From assembly GCA_013180625.2 (NCBI GenBank), contig SNVD02004916.1, forward strand, positions 1 to 64,000: a DNA stretch of 64,000 nucleotides. The letters are read 5' to 3'. A program made the translations under genes and the position numbers. Of this stretch, positions 23,031 through 35,319 are shown in pieces (position 1 is the stretch's first letter; each line of letters starts with the position of its first letter). The notes under the pieces were generated by a model that was given only the letters and a program-made list of their open reading frames with translations, was not told the origin of the DNA and did not search any database. Source of the stretch: Boswellia sacra (taxonomy: Eukaryota > Streptophyta > Magnoliopsida > Sapindales > Burseraceae).

Positions 23031-25821
23031 TTTCAGTCATCAATCGAGATTATACACAAGTGGAACTTTCAAATAGTTCTTTGCCCTCAATATAAGTTGA
23101 CACCATTCTGGAAAACTTGTATTTTGGTCGTACGCCATAAATAGAAGACTGTAATGTGTTGGATTTTGTTGGAAATTGTACCAAGCAAATTTATATATTA
23201 TATTATATATATATATATATATATATATTGACAAATGAAGTGACAATAAATAAGTAATATTACATCAATTTACATATATAATATCTTTTATTCAAAGTTC
23301 TTAAGTCCAAAATTACTCAAGTTAGCAATAAACAGAAATAAATATGTGCCAAATTAAGGAGTCATGTCATGTTAGCTTCGTATATATTAAAAAAAATTAT
23401 GTGAAGTGCTAGTAATCAATTAAATAAATTAACATAGTGAAATTGACAAGAATTGCTAGGTTTATGTGTATAAAATTCAAATATTTATCGTATTGACTAA
23501 AAGTATTGTATTTATGTGTGAAAGTAATAAATTGGTGAACGATAATTTTTATGATGGAGAAAGAAAGTCAAGATAAGCAAAATTGGAGGACCACATTGTG
23601 GAAAAATTAAAGATGCAATGAGAGTTGACGACTTAAAAATTGCATGTTATAAATTATTCTTTAGAAATCATGGGGAAGGAGCCAGGCAATAAAGATAGAT
23701 CCCTTAGACAGACATCAACTTTTCTTTATTTCTCAGAAGTTGCATGGTATAAATTTTTCACACTTTACTTCGGACGACTTAGAAATTGCCTCATTCTAAC
23801 TTACCAAAGATGTCCTAATTAATTTTAGACTTTGCCGTTGCGTTTCTTTTTCATGAGAACCTAAGCGCTTGATTAGAGCTATCATATATCCGACATAGTA
23901 GGTTACTTCATAAATAGACTTAAGCATACATGCATACATGCAATAGTATTATATAAAAACAGTCACAAAAGAAAAATCATATAACAAAATAGCCTTGATG
24001 ACCCTAAAAAATAGAGAAAAAAAGTTCCTGAACCTGTCTTGTCTAGTGTTGTTCACCATCTTGGGCTACCTCGATGCCTTGTTTGAAATTATTTGGCCAC
24101 CTAGTCCCTCCAATTCCTTATATTCATCCACAACTCTTTCAACTTTAGCCAATTGGTCCAGTTCTTTTAAACACTTGTACGGTATCATCTCACCTAATTT
24201 TTCCAACGTTATAAGCCGGGATTAATGTCAATAGCTTAATAACCCTTTGAAATAACAATGTAATAGGTTTACACTACTTGGGCAAGTAGCATAATAAGGA
24301 TTTTAATTGTAATGGATATCAAGCAATATTATATAACAAAATAAGTAGTTCTACTCTTACAAATTATACATACAGGCTAATATTACATTATTCATTTATT
24401 TACATATCATAAATTTTCCTTAAATGAATTTATTTTGTATATTTATTATCCCTGTCATCATATGATACATCAGATTATATATAAGTATTTGTATATAAAG
24501 TTTATAGGACTACTATTATTTCGACAGAAGGTATAACCACTAATAGATCACCAAGAATTTTCATTGCTAATGATATATTACCATTTTGATCTATGATTTA
24601 GAGAGTAGAAGAAAATTTTGTAATTAATGGGATGAAAATGTTAGTTGACTGTAAAATATATAAATTGATAATTAGATTCGCAATATTTGTATTTCTAAGA
24701 TTTTTTTTTTTGTTTCTTATTTAGATTATTGTTTGTTTATAAATTAGAGTTAATTATAGCTACTATTTTTTTATGTAATTTTTCTTTTTTACAAATTGAT
24801 GCGCCATGAAGATGTAATTTTTATTTATAACCTCCAAAAATATAAGTTGTTGTTTTTATTAAGAGAATAATAAAATAGCCATAATAAATACAAAAATAAT
24901 TCATTAAATTAAATACATGTTACCCATTAAACCAAAGAAAAACAAACAAAACTAGGGTTGAATTTTGAATGAAATCATGAGCCCCGCAAAAATAGTTTAT
25001 ATGTCTTCAAAATAACTTGCATTGATCTCATATGCATATTCAAATTCGAAGCTATATACACGCAATACAGGTTGACCTGAAGCTTACCACTCAACCTGTG
25101 CTCTGCAGTCAGTTCAACAATCATGGAGATCCCTTGTCGTAAGTTGTCAAAAACATTGTTGATTGTTATCAATCAAACTAACCCTTCAGTAGCTTGCAGT
25201 TGACTCTTGACAAAAATTGCTAGGACCAACTACAAAGCAATTAATAATTCTATCAATCCCCCGGATGTATGCAAAAATAGAGGTGGCCTTCAATTGGCAC
25301 AATTTGAAGTATAGCATATCAGTCATTAAAATTAAAAATGATCATTCACTCATTTACCGTGTGAAGTTTATGAAACTATGAGAAAACAAGGTTTCTAGTG
25401 CCTACTTTATAGGAGTTTACATGAAAAAACCTTTTTGAATTAGTTTAAAATAGGAAACTCATAAATGTTTAAATAAGGATTAAGATAAAACCTTTTATTT
25501 AAGAAATACTTAAATGGGTAAAATTGATAGTTAGTTCATTTTAACGTCAACAATTATCAAATAAAGCATGTATGAGCAGTCACATGGCAGGTGGTGACCA
25601 TGAATACTCCATTTGAATAATAACGATTAACAATAACATACAATAATGGTTTTAGTGAACAGAAATATGTGAGATAGTGCTAATGAATAGTAACATGGGG
25701 TAGCATTTTGGAATAGTACTTTGAACAATAAATTCACAAAATAATATTAAATTAAGAATCTATACTTTTTGGGATTTTTGAAAGCTTCTTTATTTGTTGT
25801 TTCCCTCGAATGCCTTACCAT

Positions 25822-26248
25822 ACGACCGGTCCCCCGCCCATTTGAGGAAAGAGGGCCTTATAGGACACCTCTCTATTACCCGCATGGGACCTTACGGTTG
25901 TCATCGATTGCACAACAGTCAGTATTATCCGCTTTGGGGAACGAGGCCTCAAGGGACACCCTCTATTACCCGCACGATTTTGTTCTTGTTAGCCCACAGG
26001 CCCAGGACGCGTCCCCTACTCGAACCCGGTACCTCCACCACAAAGGCTCCCGGGTTTGAGTGGGGGACGCGTCCTGGGCCTGTGGGCTAACAGGAACAAA
26101 ATAATAGAGGGTGTCCCTTGAGACCCCATTCCTCAAAGCGGACAATACTGACTGTTGTACAATCGATGACAACCGTAAGGTCCCATGCGGGTAATAGAAA
26201 GGTGTCCTATAAGGCCCTCGTTCCCCAAATGGGCGGGGGACTGGTCGT
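25822..26248. mobile_element. Palindromic foldback element, 427 bp
   Basis: Two arms of about 205 bases are near-perfect inverted copies around a 20-base loop near 26025-26050. The ends are ACGACCGGTCCCCCGCCC and its complement with one difference. Each arm is itself built from two imperfect direct repeats of about 45 bp ending CTCTATTACCCGCA. It is far more GC-rich than its surroundings. The partner arm Z at 30215-30240 lacks it, which shows insertion, with some target sequence replaced. No clear target duplication is seen. No coding capacity; short frames across it are palindrome by-products. Confidence 0.8.
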
Positions 26249-26370
26249 TACATCCCTCCCCCAAGTGGGTCACAACCTAGAGAGGTATTCTCAACTTAAT
26301 GGACCTTGAATACCTTTTTCTATTCGAGCCATTAGGCCTACACGCCATGGGTGGGTAAGGTCTACTGGGA

Positions 26371-26906
26371 TTCCTGAGAGAATTGAGGCCTAGGGTTGGA
26401 GGGGCTGAATAGTCTTATTCTTTGCAAAAATTGAAATAGAGTAAATTCAAAATGTGTATTTATAATTATTTTACCCTCCTTAATAATCTTATTAATCTAG
26501 GGTAAAATTGTAAATAGTAGTTCTATTTGACCTGCAATTTTCAACTCATTAAACCCTATTCCACGTCTATCCCTTTAAAAGTTTTGAATTGATTGTCGTT
26601 TCAATAAAACCCACTAAATTCCCAACTTGTCTTTTTACTATGTATAAATTAGATGCTTATTACCCTTAAATATAGTGTTTAATTTTTAGAGAAATTTTAG
26701 ATATAATAATATTTCACAATTCTCAATCTAATTGGATTCTTCATTGATATTTTGTTTAACAGGTTTTTTTTTTCAAATATTAGAAAGATTATTCAATGAA
26801 GTGCTAATTTTTAAGGGTGAAGGAACCGACCGTTTTTGCATATTTTGGTGGCCTTATGTGTCGTGGTAGTTTACATTTCTTTGTGGCTCATGATCTTACT
26901 TAACAA
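26371..26906. other. AT-rich loop DNA between the Z arms, no gene seen
   Basis: No reading frame or recognised repeat. Confidence 0.5.
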
Positions 26907-27533
26907 CAGGGACAGAGACAGCTAAGGGCCAGCAGGGACAGTTGTTCCCCCTGGGCTCATAAAAATTTTCTAATTCTGTTTTTTAATTTTTGATTTTTTA
27001 TTTAATTAATAACCAACCATCATGTATATTATTATTATTTTCCTTCCTTATGCGTGTATATATGCTTTAAATGTCTTTGTATCTAAATTCATTATATTAT
27101 ACTCTTTCTGTACTCTATCTCATATTTACTAATTTCTCTTTTGTTCACTATTAAAACTAGTTTATATTACATAATTGTAAAATTATTGATTATATTTATC
27201 AATTATAAATAAAGAATGATACCACATAACAGTTATAGTGCTTATTTGTTTATTATTTTAGTTTTAGAATTGATATTTTAATTAAAAAATTAAATAATTA
27301 GTTATAATATCATATATAAAAAAATTATAATTGGTAATCAAGATCAAATAAATAGCTATAACATAATAAAACTATCTTATAACACATCCTTAAATAGAAA
27401 CTATTTAATATTATACAATTTAAATTATAGAATATCTTTATGAATTTATAATTATAATTACAATTTTTTAATTAAATATTTAATTATAACTCATCGTTGC
27501 CCTTTCTCACAAAAGTTTTTGCCTCTGTCACAG
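26907..27533. mobile_element. Decayed hAT-type MITE
   Basis: The left end reads CAGGGACAGAGACA and the complement of the right end reads CTGTGACAGAGGCA. The flanking octamers CTTAACAA (26899-26906) and CTTCATAA (27534-27541) agree at six of eight positions. Similar CAGGGGCGGAGCC-type ends with 8-bp duplications are typical of plant hAT MITEs. The interior is AT-rich without coding sequence. Confidence 0.45.
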
Positions 27534-27541
27534 CTTCATAA

Positions 27542-28180
27542 GCTACTAATGTCTTCGCAAACTGGCACCACATACTTTTGATGATCATGAAGATCCATGC
27601 TCCAAAAGAAAAGCGTAAAGAAGTTAAATAGTCACTAGACAAGAAAATTTTTATCATATATTATAAATAAATAATTTTTTTATTATTAATATTTATTATA
27701 ATAAAATAAAAAAATTAACTCATACCCATACTCTATTTATAATATTATAATATTAATAAAAATTAATATTTTATAAAAATAATATTATAAGTATTAATAG
27801 AAGAAATAATAATTAATAAATACATATTAACTATCACTAAAATAATAATTATAAGATAATAATACATCATTATAAAAATTATTAATGTTTAATATAATAA
27901 TTAATAAAATTTAAAAAATTCACGTCAAAATTCCATAAAATTAATACAGTAATTATTAATAAAAATTATTTAAATTAATAATATTTTTATTATAATATTA
28001 ATAATTAAAATTAATATAAAATTATAAAATAATAATATTATCAATAATATTAATATAAATATTTAAATAATTTTATTTAAATAATTATTTAAATAATTTT
28101 ATAATTATAATATGGAAATTAATATTATAAAAACTAATAATATTTGATGTTAATATTTATGGATGATAAAGATAATATGT
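27542..28180. other. Extremely AT-rich tract, no gene
   Basis: From about 27640 to 28150 the sequence is almost entirely A and T, with dense AATAAT/TTATTA runs. Such tracts act as flexible or matrix-attachment-like DNA in some genomes; nothing here proves a role. Confidence 0.6.
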
Positions 28181-29890
28181 AAAATTTGACATGTGGTGAA
28201 AAATATCTACTTTTACATTGCTCCTTTTTTTATTCACAATTCCATATATTAAAATTGCTTCCAAGTCCAACATTAATTACCTAGATATAATTTCCACAAA
28301 CATTATCTAGATGAGTGTTTATATTTAAGCAAACATCAATTCTTTTATAGATAACTCTCTTTTTTTAAAAAAAAAAATTAAATATCTTTGTTGAAACTAG
28401 ATTTTATGCTATCCAACCGAAGAGGACCCAGTCAAGTCAAGAGATCAAGAGGGTCCAAATTCAGCCAAATTGGACAAAATTTTCATGCAACAATCAATAC
28501 ACAAAAAATATAATAATAGTTTTACCCAACTCCTATTTTCATCTCATTAGCTTCCACCTCTTATTTAATAAGGGTATAATAATAATAATTTAGACCATCT
28601 TTCAACAAACTTAAATTTAATTCTAAATATATTAATGGTAAGCTTTATTTAATTATTATTTAATTTGTAACTAAAGTGTTATTTACTCTTAACAATGTTA
28701 ATAACGTTCGATTTTTTTAATCTTTTTACAACGGTTGAACTACTAATGATACATAACAAAAAAAATGATTTTAACAATAAATAATCGTTCTCCATATATT
28801 ATTGAATTCTTCAAGTTCATATCAAAGAAATAATCAATCAAATATTTCTTAGTTTCGATGTTCGAAAGGAAGAGAGAGATAGAGAGAGAAAGAACAAAAT
28901 TTTTATCTGCTTGGTTGAAATTTAAAGAGAAAGAAAGAAAAATAGATTTTAATTAGAGAGAACACAAAAACTGGAAAGACAGAGAGATAATAAAGTTTAC
29001 ATGAGACGAATAGATTGGAGAGAAAAGAGAGATAATAATGTTTTTATTAAGTCCATCCACTTCATATTAATTATCTTATTTATTATATTTATATTATATT
29101 TTTATTTATATTTAATTTTTAGGTGATCGATGACTTATGAACTGAAAAATGGGTAGTGAATATAACTACTCTAAATATAATACAACATATAATAACAAAG
29201 TAAGTGATGCTATTTGCACCCGATCTATCAACTAAATGGTCCCAATCTCTTAGATTTTAGAGGATATAATTGTAAATAGAAATAAATAGTTAAGGAAGAT
29301 AATCTCCTTTCTAGTTGCACCCCATCATGCAATCTAGAATTTGAAATTGCAACTTATATCTTAATGTTCTTATTTTGTCATAATCATAAAAGCTTTTCTA
29401 CTAAGTCATAAAGTTTATTTATAATAACAAAATAGATTTAAAAGTTAGTTTTAGTAATTAGGAATGGAATGGTTCTACTCTATGGACTTCAAATTCATAA
29501 TTTACGTAATTGTCCTGCACCATTTGTATTGAGATGTTTGGGTGAAATATAATGAAAGACCAGTGAAAGAGAAAACCATAAAAGAAAAGGTAGGGCTTGT
29601 AAAATTCCAAAATGTATTACAAAAAAAAGGAAAGAAAGAAAGAAAGAAAGATAGAAATACAAACACAAAAGCTTGTAAAAAAGAAAAAAAAACCATTGGA
29701 TAATGTAGCAACACTAGTCTGTACCCATGCTTATATATTCATAGTTGTAATTCTATATTAGTTAACTAGGAAAGATTTTGATATTCGGTTAATTTGGCTT
29801 TTTAGATTCTTTTTTTTCCAGTGATGTGGATCGGGCTTGGAAGTTAAGATGATCCTAGTGATGGATGGGGTGGCTTTGAAATCACTTTAT
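28180..29890 (+). repeat. Repeat block X, copy 1
   Basis: Collinear with 42470-44676 plus 50076-50470, and with 51655-53160. Landmarks: AATTACCTAGATATAATTTCC (28276), TCAAGTTCATATCAAAGAAA region (28810), AGAGAGAAAGAACAAA (28880), and GAGAAAACCATAAAAGAAAA (29570). This copy has neither the hAT element nor the copia element found in copy 2, so it gives both empty sites. Confidence 0.8.
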
Positions 29891-32800
29891 TTTTATTTAC
29901 AATTTTATCCTTTTAAAATTAAAGGATGGGAGCCTTTGAGTCTATAGGTGGGCTGCAAAATACAATACTGTATCAAAGTCTTGTGCCACTAAATGAGTTA
30001 GGCTTGGATATATGTTCATGTGGAAATCCAAGAAAGCATGCACCCACTTCATAAAAAACATGAATTAGGCCAATATAACAAATAGGCATGGATACTCTTT
30101 TAAAGCCCAGTAGACCTTACCCACCCATGGCGTGTGGGCCTAATGGCTAGAATAGAACAAGGTATTCAAGGTCCATTAAGTTGAGAATACCTCTCTAGGC
30201 TGTGACCCACTTGGAGGAGGGACTCTAGCCAGGGTAAGGCATTCAAGGCAAACAACAAATAAAGAAGCTTTCAAAAATCCCAAAAAGTATATATTCTTAA
30301 TTTAATATTATTTTGTGAATTTATTGTTCAAAGTACTATTCGAGAATACTAATACATGTTACTATTCATTAGCACTATCTCACAAGTTGCTGTTCACTAA
30401 AACCATTATTGTTTGTTATTGTTAATCGTTATTATTCACATGGAGTATTCATGGTCACTACCCAGCATGTGACTGCTCATACATGCTTTATTTGATAATT
30501 GTTGACTTTAAAATGAACTAATTATCAATTTTACCCTTTTAAGTATTTCTTAAATAAAACGTTTTATCTTAATCCTTGTTTAAACATTTATGAGTTTCCT
30601 GTTTTAATCTAATTCAAAAAGGTTTTTTCATGTAAACTCCTATGAAGTAGGCAGTAGAAACCTTGTTTTCTCTTAGTTTCATAAACTTCACATGGTAAAT
30701 GAGTGAATGATCATTTTTTATTTTAATGACTGATATGCGATACTTCAAACTGTGCCAATTGAAGGCCACCTCTATGTTTGTACATATCCAGGGGATTGAT
30801 AGAATTATTAATTGCCTTGTAGTTGGTCTTGGCAATTTTTGTCAAGAGTCAACTGCAAGCTGCTGAAGGGTTAGTTTGATTGATAACAATCAACAATGTT
30901 TTTGGCAACTTACGACAAGGGATCTCCATGATTGTTGAACCGACTGTAGAGCACAAGTTGAGTGGTAAGCTTCAGGTCAACCTGTATTGCGTGTATATAG
31001 CTTCGAATTTGAATATGCTTATTAGATCAATGCAAATTATTTTGAAGATATATAAACTATTTTTGCGGGGTTCAAGATTTCATTTAAAATTCAACCTAGT
31101 TTTGTTTGTTTTTCTTTGGGCTAATGGGCAACATGTATTTAATTTAATGAGTTATTTTTGTATTTATTGTGGCTATTTTATTATTCTCTTAATAAAAACA
31201 ACAACTTATATTTTTGGAGGTTATAAATAAAAATTACATCTTCATGTCGCATCAATTTGTAAAAAAGAAAAATTACATAAAAAATTAGTAGCTATAATTA
31301 ACTCTAATTTATAAACAAACAATAATCTAAATAAGAAACAAAAAAAGAAAATTCTTAGAAATACAAATATTACGAATCTACTTATCTATTTATATATTGT
31401 ACAGTCAACTAACATTTTCATCCCATTAATTACAAAATTTTCTTCTACTCTCTAAATCATAGATCAAAATGGTAATATATCATTAGCAATGAAACTTCTT
31501 GGTGATCTATTAGTGGTTATACCTTCTATTGGAATAATACTAGCCTTATAAACTTTATATACAAATACTTATATATAATCTGATGTATCATATGATGGCA
31601 GGGGTAATAAATATACAAAATAAACTCATTTAAGGAGAAGTTATGATATGTAAATAAATGAGTAATGTAATATTAGTTTGTATAAATAATTTGTAAGAGT
31701 AGTACTACTTATTTTATTATATAATATTGCTTGATATCCATTACAATTAAAATCCTTATTATGCTACTTGGCCAAGAATTGTAAACCTATTACATTGTTA
31801 TTTCAAAGGGTTATTAGGCTACTGACATTAATCTCGGCTTATGATGTTGGAAAAATTGGGTGAGATGATACCGTACAAGTGTTTATAAGAATTGGACCAA
31901 TTGGCTAAAGTTGAAAGAGTCGTGGATGAATATAAGGAATTGGAGGGATTGTGTGGCCAAATAATTTCAAACAAGGCATCGAGGAGTTTTGTGTAGCCCA
32001 AGATCGTGAACAACACTAGACAAGATAGGTTCACGTACTTTTTTTGCTCTGTTTTTTGGGGTCATCAAGGCTACTTTGTTATATGGTTTTTCTTTTGTGA
32101 CTCTGTTTTTATATAATACTATTGCATGTATGCATGTATGCTTAAGTCTGTTTATGAAGTAACCTACTATTTCAGATATATGATAGCTCTAATCAAGCGC
32201 TTAGGTTCTCATGAAAAAGAAAAGTAACAGCAAAGTCTAAAATTAATTAGGACATCTTTGGTAAGTTAGAATTAGGCAATTTCTAAGTCGTCCGAAGGAA
32301 AGTGTGGAAAATTTATACCATGCAACTTCTTAGAAATAAAGAAAAGTTGATATCTATCTGAAGGATATATCTTTATTGCCTGACTCCTTCCTCACGATTT
32401 CTAAAGAATAATTTATACCATGCAGTATCTAAGTCGTTAACTCTCATTGCATCTTCAATTCTTCCACAATGTGGTCCTCCAATTTTGCTTATCTTGACTT
32501 TCTTTCTCCATCATAAAAATATCGTTGACCAATTTATTACTTTCACACATAAATACAATTCTTTTAGTCAATACGATAAATATTTGAGTTTTATACACAT
32601 TAAACTAGCAATACTTGTCAATTTCACTATGTTAATTTATTTAATTGATTACTAGCTCTTCACATAATTTTTTTTTTATATATATATGAAGCTAACATGA
32701 CATGACTCTTTAATTTGGCACATATTTATTTCAGTTTATTGCTAACTTGAGTAATTTTGGATTTTAAAACTTTGAATAAAAGATATTGTATATATAAATT

Positions 32801-33071
32801 GATGTAATATTACTTATTGATTGTCATTTCATTCGTCAATCAATATATATATATATTGTATGTATTTGCTTGGTACAATTTCCAACAAAATCCAACACAT
32901 TATAGTCTTCTATTTATGGCTTATGGGACAAGATGAATTGCACCAAAATACAAGTTTTCCAGAATGTTATCAACTTATATTGAGGGCAAAGAACTGTTTG
33001 AAAGTTCCACTTGTGTATAATCTTGATTGATGACTGAAAATAATTTATAAATAAACAAATTGACTTCTAAC

Positions 33072-33912
33072 TAGGGGTGTGAATGGTACCCGCCCACCCG
33101 CCCGAACTCGACATACCCGCCATGGTATGGTGGAGGTAGGGTAGGGTATAAAAAAAAATAGGGTGTGATATGATAAAGATTTTGAAAACGCCCCATGGTA
33201 TGGTATGGTGGCGGGTATTTTTGTAAAAAATCCGAAAATACCATACCATACCATACTTCTTTTAAAAAATAAAAATTATGCCACATGTCAATTTATAATT
33301 GGTTATGTATAATTTGTATGTGTGAGTGTTATATACACTAATAGAGTACATAATAAAAAGAGTAACCCTAAATCCCTCACCTTCTATCATTTTTCTATCA
33401 TTTTGCTTGAATTTTAAAGTAGTAGATAATGTAATTGCTTGAGCATTCGTGTTGTTATAGAATATGTAGTTACATGATATTTTTGTATTGTTATAGATAC
33501 GATATTACTTGATTATTTGTGTTGTTATAGAATATATAGTTACTTGATTATTTGTATTGTTAAGGATATGTAATTGCTTGATTTTTTTATTTAGTACAAA
33601 CTTTATAAATCATAATATTAAACAATGTCAAATTGAGAACTCAAAGTCTCAAAATCTTGAAAAAAAAAAGCCATAAATAAACTTTAAAATAATTAAAAAT
33701 ACATGTTAAAATATTATCCAAATTTTGGTCAATTTGGTCAACTACCCGAAAATACCATACCATACCCGCCTTTACCCTACCATGGGGGGATGAGGTATGG
33801 TATTGTATTCAAGAATGGTATGGTATGGTATAAAAATCTAAAATCTGACCTCTGTAGGGTATGGTGATGGTATAGCGATACCACACCATACCACACCATA
33901 TGCACACCCCTA
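33072..33912. mobile_element. hAT-type MITE, 841 bp, with intact 8-bp target duplication
   Basis: The ends are TAGGGGTGTGAATGG and the complement of CCATATGCACACCCCTA. They are flanked by CTTCTAAC at 33064-33071 and 33913-33920. The related sites at 42341-42350 and 22995-23010 carry the octamer once and no insert. The subterminal parts are rich in CCATACC/GGTATGG repeats, possible transposase-binding repeats. There is no transposase, so it is non-autonomous; hAT assignment rests on the TAGGG ends and the 8-bp duplication. Confidence 0.88.
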
Positions 33913-33920
33913 CTTCTAAC

Positions 33921-34150
33921 CTTATTTAACACGGCACAAACACATAGCTTCCAAGGTCTTTCTCTCCAAAACTTTGATTTTTCTCTAATTAAATCTCAAG
34001 GCTCAAGTTCACCGACCAATGAAGTGGTCTTGCATACTATTTACAAATCAAAATATTTTTAATAAATAGAAAGGCCATATGTAGTGCTCTCATACCTTGG
34101 ACAACTCTTGTGTTTCTCTGTTCTTGTTTATTTTCTAATTAATGTTTGTT
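33921..34150 (+). repeat. Copy of the invertase promoter/first-exon start (direct)
   Basis: Matches 53290-53530: CACGGCAC...CTTCCAAGGTCTTTCTCTCC, GCTCAAGTTCACCGACCAAT, GGCCATATGTAGTGCT, and CTTGGACAACTCTTGTGTTT opposite the gene's ATGGCCAACTCTAGGATTT. The start ATG has become TTG. Sequence after about 34140 departs from the invertase gene. Confidence 0.75.
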
Positions 34151-35060
34151 ATTGTAAACATTTTAAAGAATTTATTAACCATAAAATCATATAAAAATGT
34201 TGAGATATGCAAAGAAAATTAAAGATAGCATTCCCTAAAATCTTGTTTCGAACAATTATTCTATTAACGTTTATTATTTCTCCTTATCACAAAGTTAATA
34301 TGCTAACTTCATCCTTTCATTATATTTGGTGTTTTCATTCTTCTTTCAGCTGGAGTAGTGGTTCCTCTTGCCCAATTCTCTAGAATGGTTTTAAATTTTG
34401 TGGTTTCTATATATATTAGAAAATACACGGTAAAGTTATTGAAATTTTGTCATAACTATTTTATTGACACATATTCATTATTGTGTATTGTTAACTTGAG
34501 TAATGTTACAGTTACATACTTCATAGAAACACTTACGCATAAATGGATGGTATCTCTCATTTATTATCATTTCATTCACCATCATTAATTGTGGACATTT
34601 TCACTTTCACTTTTTAATTTATTTGATGTTACATCAGTTTGTATATTTATACATGTTCTTGTACAAATGTTTGAATTGATCTATTATTGTTTTTGATTAT
34701 TTATTGAGTTAAATTTTCATTTTCACTCTTTCATTGATTCAATGTGTGAGATATGAATTCCTAATTTGTATATACATTTTTGTTTATATGTGAACCGTTT
34801 TTCAAGAAACTTAAAACCATCATAATTACATGAGTAATCTTTTAAAACAAATTTTTTTTCGTTCAATGTTTTGAGGAGGTAATATAGATTTGTTTGTTCA
34901 TATATGGTCAAACAAAAACAAAAATTTTATTGCTTTTTTATAATTTTATTACTTTAAAAGATTCTTATTGTACCTGTAACGTGAGATCAAATTAATACTT
35001 GCACTTGATTCTAAAATTATTTTATTAATGATTCCTAAAGTAAGAATATATGGTCAAACT
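34140..35060 (+). repeat. Second inverted pair, left arm
   Basis: Reverse complement of about 37080-38240. Landmarks: GGTTCCTCTTGCCCAATTCT at 34361 pairs with 37940-37965, and TGAACAAACAAATCTATATTACC near 37240 pairs with 34880-34905. The open frame 34358-34588 recurs in the partner arm with stops and has no recognisable motif. Confidence 0.75.
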
Positions 35061-35108
35061 ACGAAAATACAATGTTTACATGAAAACCTTTATTCTTACT
35101 TTAGGAAC

Positions 35109-35164
35109 TATATATATATATATATATATAATTATAATACTTTAGGAATAATTATTACTTTAGG

Positions 35165-35206
<42 letters not shown>

Positions 35207-35313
35207 GAATTATTACTTTAGGAATTATAATTATACAATGTTTACATGAAAATACAATTAATGTTTAGGAATTATTTTATTATAATACACACACACACAC
35301 ACACACACACACA
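35109..35313. repeat. Cluster of (TA)n and (AC)n microsatellites
   Basis: (TA)n at 35109-35130 and 35168-35202, (AC)n at 35286-35313, separated by repeats of TACTTTAGGAA. The cluster lies near the turn of the second inverted pair. Confidence 0.9.
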
Positions 35314-35319
35314 TAATTA

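Larger units (their letters stand above)
22710..26370 (-). repeat. Large inverted repeat Z, left arm
   Basis: Bases 22710-25820 and 26255-26370 are the reverse complement of 30100-34205, minus insertions. Landmarks: the unit around AACAATGTTTTTGACAACTT (25140-25165) against 30890-30915; AAGCTTCTTTATTTGTTG at 25784 against 30255-30280; CACGCCATGGGTGGGTAAGG at 26341 against 30120-30140. Short open frames in the arms (24975-25172, 23995-24225) recur in the partner arm but show no protein motif and are not gene calls. The left arm alone carries the foldback element at 25822-26248. Confidence 0.85.
30100..34205 (+). repeat. Large inverted repeat Z, right arm
   Basis: Partner of 22710-26370; the loop between the arms is about 3.7 kb. 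This arm carries an 841-bp hAT element (33072-33912) absent from the left arm. Apart from the insertions the arms stay collinear over about 3.2 kb with only scattered differences, so the duplication is not ancient. Confidence 0.85.

Noticed and set aside
25769..26309. Several overlapping frames of 60-98 codons on both strands
   Set aside because: They run through the 427-bp palindrome in mirror-image frames and are by-products of GC-rich inverted sequence.
24975..31230. Matching open frames MITINNVF... at 24975-25172 (-) and 30880-31230 (+), and the LNLSCLVLFTILGY frames at 23995-24225 (+) and 31828-32034 (-)
   Set aside because: They recur only because they lie in the two arms of the same inverted repeat; frame length differs between arms, changes do not favour synonymous sites by eye, and no domain is recognisable.
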